A DNA stretch of 5,537 bases from an uncultured Candidatus Saccharibacteria bacterium. GTDB lineage: Bacteria > Patescibacteriota > Saccharimonadia > Saccharimonadales > Saccharimonadaceae. Under the pieces are notes generated by a model that was not told where the DNA came from, searched no databases, and saw nothing but the letters and a program-made list of their open reading frames with translations. This document shows positions 4,189 through 5,537 of the stretch, one piece after another. Position numbers and translations under genes: made by a program. Each line of letters opens with the position of its first letter. Position 1 is the first letter of the stretch. Location of the stretch: positions 1 through 5,537 of the forward strand of contig CAMHRH010000055.1 of assembly GCA_946187605.1 (NCBI GenBank), given 5' to 3'.

Positions 4189-5537
4189 ATGAATCGTAAT
4201 ATCGTCGGAATAATAATATCGGTCATTAGTATAGGGCTTTTTATTGCCGCAGGGCTTTTATTATTGCCGCACTCAAGCTATTCCAGCTCATTAGTATCTA
4301 ACGAAGAATTCGAGCGACTAAAACGAGAGCGCACAGAATCCGACGTAAACCTTGCAACAACTATCGAATTTAATGACAAGCGCATCTACCAAGCGAACGA
4401 CACTTGGTACTATTCAATTATTAAAAATGACGCTAACGCATATAACCCGAATATCCGCATAAATGACTCACTCAAAATTGCCATCAACAGCAATACAATA
4501 ATCAACTCCGACGCTATTACAAAAGGTGAAAGCATCGACTTCATTGTTTATAATTCCGAAAAATACTCCAACTATAAATTAGCCATCACGACTCTTCCGA
4601 TTGTTAGTCTGCATCATGACAATACAATCATCCAATCATCCGATGTCGATTTTAAGTTTGAGCTCTACGACAATACAGAAAATGCGATTCAGCGCAACAT
4701 TCATAGCGACGGAAAAATCCATATCCGCGGCGGTATAAATGCAGGAGCGCTCAAAAGTTCATACAGAATTAATCTTCGCTCCGACTCAGTTGGCGAACAT
4801 AGTAGAAAAAACGACCTATCACTTCTAGGAATGCGCCCAGATGACGATTGGATACTCTATTCGCCATATAGCGACCCCTCCAAGGTACGAAATATCCTCA
4901 ACGCCGAGCTATGGCGCCAAGCTCACCAAGATAAAAATAGCAATCAAACAGCCAGTACCGAAAATCGCTACGTGGAAGTCATAGACAATGGGAACTATCT
5001 CGGCATTTATGCGCTCGGAACCCCCATAGACAATAAAGCCGCTAATATAAAAAATACTGTTACCAACTCTAACGACTTCCTCTTTAAGAAACAACGTTGG
5101 GACAATAATAGTCCAATAATTGAACGGTTATATGAACTAAAATCAGAGCAAAACGTCAATAAAGATGCTGCCTGGAGTACGCTGACTGAGTATATAGAAA
5201 AGACAAATGTGAATTTCGACTACGACTATGCGAAAAACCATATAGACCTGAATTCATTAATAGACTACGTTTTGTTTACAGATTTCACTAATAATGTTGA
5301 TACACTAAACTCTTCAGACACAAAAAACCTCTATCTGTCGTTCAAGAACACCCCGAATGGCTATATCGTAAGCTACATTCCATGGGACTTCGACTTGAGT
5401 TGGGGCGAAGCATTAGATAGCGACAGGCTGTTCGAGGTTGACTATGACCATTATATTAATAGTGACGGCTCTATACTAGGCAAAATGGCAAAAGCAGACC
5501 CAAGCATCAAAAAGAAAGTCGAGAACCGCTATGCTGA
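4189..5537 (+). CDS. Membrane-anchored CotH-family kinase, C terminus beyond window
   Basis: The frame is open for 449 codons to the window edge. Residues 5-26 form an uncleaved-looking signal anchor, so the rest lies outside the membrane. Residues about 60-140 resemble the beta-rich domain that often precedes CotH, ending in TTLPIVSL. The CotH fold follows: RGGINAGALKSSYRINL (RG 180-181, K189, the expected nucleotide-binding Lys), LLGMRPDDDWILYSPYSD (212-229), YVEVIDNGNYLGIYAL (261-276), IDLNSLIDYVL (352-362) and WDFDLSWG (399-406), whose DFD carries the metal-binding Asp. B. subtilis CotH is an atypical protein kinase for spore-coat proteins. Where relatives often have a Glu after YxLx, this protein has Thr278. 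It starts 10 nt after the DUF4956 stop, with a weak AAGAGA site at 4177-4182. Kinase activity and the substrate are inferred. Confidence 0.9.
   Translation, partial: MNRNIVGIIISVISIGLFIAAGLLLLPHSSYSSSLVSNEEFERLKRERTESDVNLATTIEFNDKRIYQANDTWYYSIIKNDANAYNPNIRINDSLKIAINSNTIINSDAITKGESIDFIVYNSEKYSNYKLAITTLPIVSLHHDNTIIQSSDVDFKFELYDNTENAIQRNIHSDGKIHIRGGINAGALKSSYRINLRSDSVGEHSRKNDLSLLGMRPDDDWILYSPYSDPSKVRNILNAELWRQAHQDKNSNQTASTENRYVEVIDNGNYLGIYALGTPIDNKAANIKNTVTNSNDFLFKKQRWDNNSPIIERLYELKSEQNVNKDAAWSTLTEYIEKTNVNFDYDYAKNHIDLNSLIDYVLFTDFTNNVDTLNSSDTKNLYLSFKNTPNGYIVSYIPWDFDLSWGEALDSDRLFEVDYDHYINSDGSILGKMAKADPSIKKKVENRYA
4233..4270 (+). repeat. Imperfect tandem duplication inside the CotH signal anchor
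   Basis: AGGGCTTTTTATTGCCGC (4233-4250) is followed directly by a 20-base copy (4251-4270) that differs by an internal two-base gain in the T/A stretch. The copies are read in shifted registers (GLFIAA, then GLLLLP). Both remain hydrophobic, so together they form most of the membrane helix. Confidence 0.8.

Noticed and set aside
4909..5094. Minus-strand open frame inside the CotH gene
   Set aside because: It overlaps conserved CotH motifs on the plus strand and has no supporting signals.

Overview
The window reads as a compact bacterial chromosome segment, roughly 40% G+C by eye, using the standard code: TGA is a real stop at the VTC/DUF4956 junction. Genes are tightly packed, several show Shine-Dalgarno sites and sigma70-type promoters, and no RNA gene, CRISPR array or insertion sequence is visible. 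The compact layout and the divergent small membrane proteins make me lean towards Candidatus Saccharibacteria/Patescibacteria. A low-GC Firmicute is a fair alternative. This is an inference from style, not a marker-based assignment.

Layout. (1) Positions 1-515, minus strand: the start of a glycoside hydrolase family 97-like gene, cut by the window edge. Its reading frame is broken close to the start codon. (2) Positions 516-572: a very short divergent promoter region. (3) Positions 573-2019, plus strand: a two-gene unit with a 10-TM EamA/DMT-type transporter, probably leaderless, followed after 4 nt by a 7-TM DUF4203/TMEM198-like protein. It ends in a strong stem-loop terminator shared with the convergent gene. 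(4) Positions 2052-2648, minus strand: an unrecognised cysteine-rich 198-aa protein. It has a textbook-consensus promoter, a structured leader and a very strong ribosome binding site. (5) Positions 2649-2817: a second divergent promoter region. (6) Positions 2818-5537, plus strand: an operon of a VTC-domain polyphosphate polymerase, a DUF4956 membrane protein and a membrane-anchored CotH-family kinase that runs off the right edge.

The most interesting content is the VTC-DUF4956-CotH operon. The first two genes overlap by four bases and the third follows after 10 nt. The likely topology is a cytosolic polymer-making enzyme, a polytopic membrane protein and an extracytoplasmic kinase-fold protein. 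This suggests a joint system in which polyphosphate production, membrane passage and cell-surface phosphorylation are linked. That functional link is my hypothesis. The domain calls rest on visible motifs.

Other points of note are two FGD-[LI]-FKKP-encoding units in different frames at the GH97 start, the TATAAT box placed so that the transporter transcript would begin at its own ATG, and the perfect TTGACA-17-TATAAT promoter driving a gene of unknown function.
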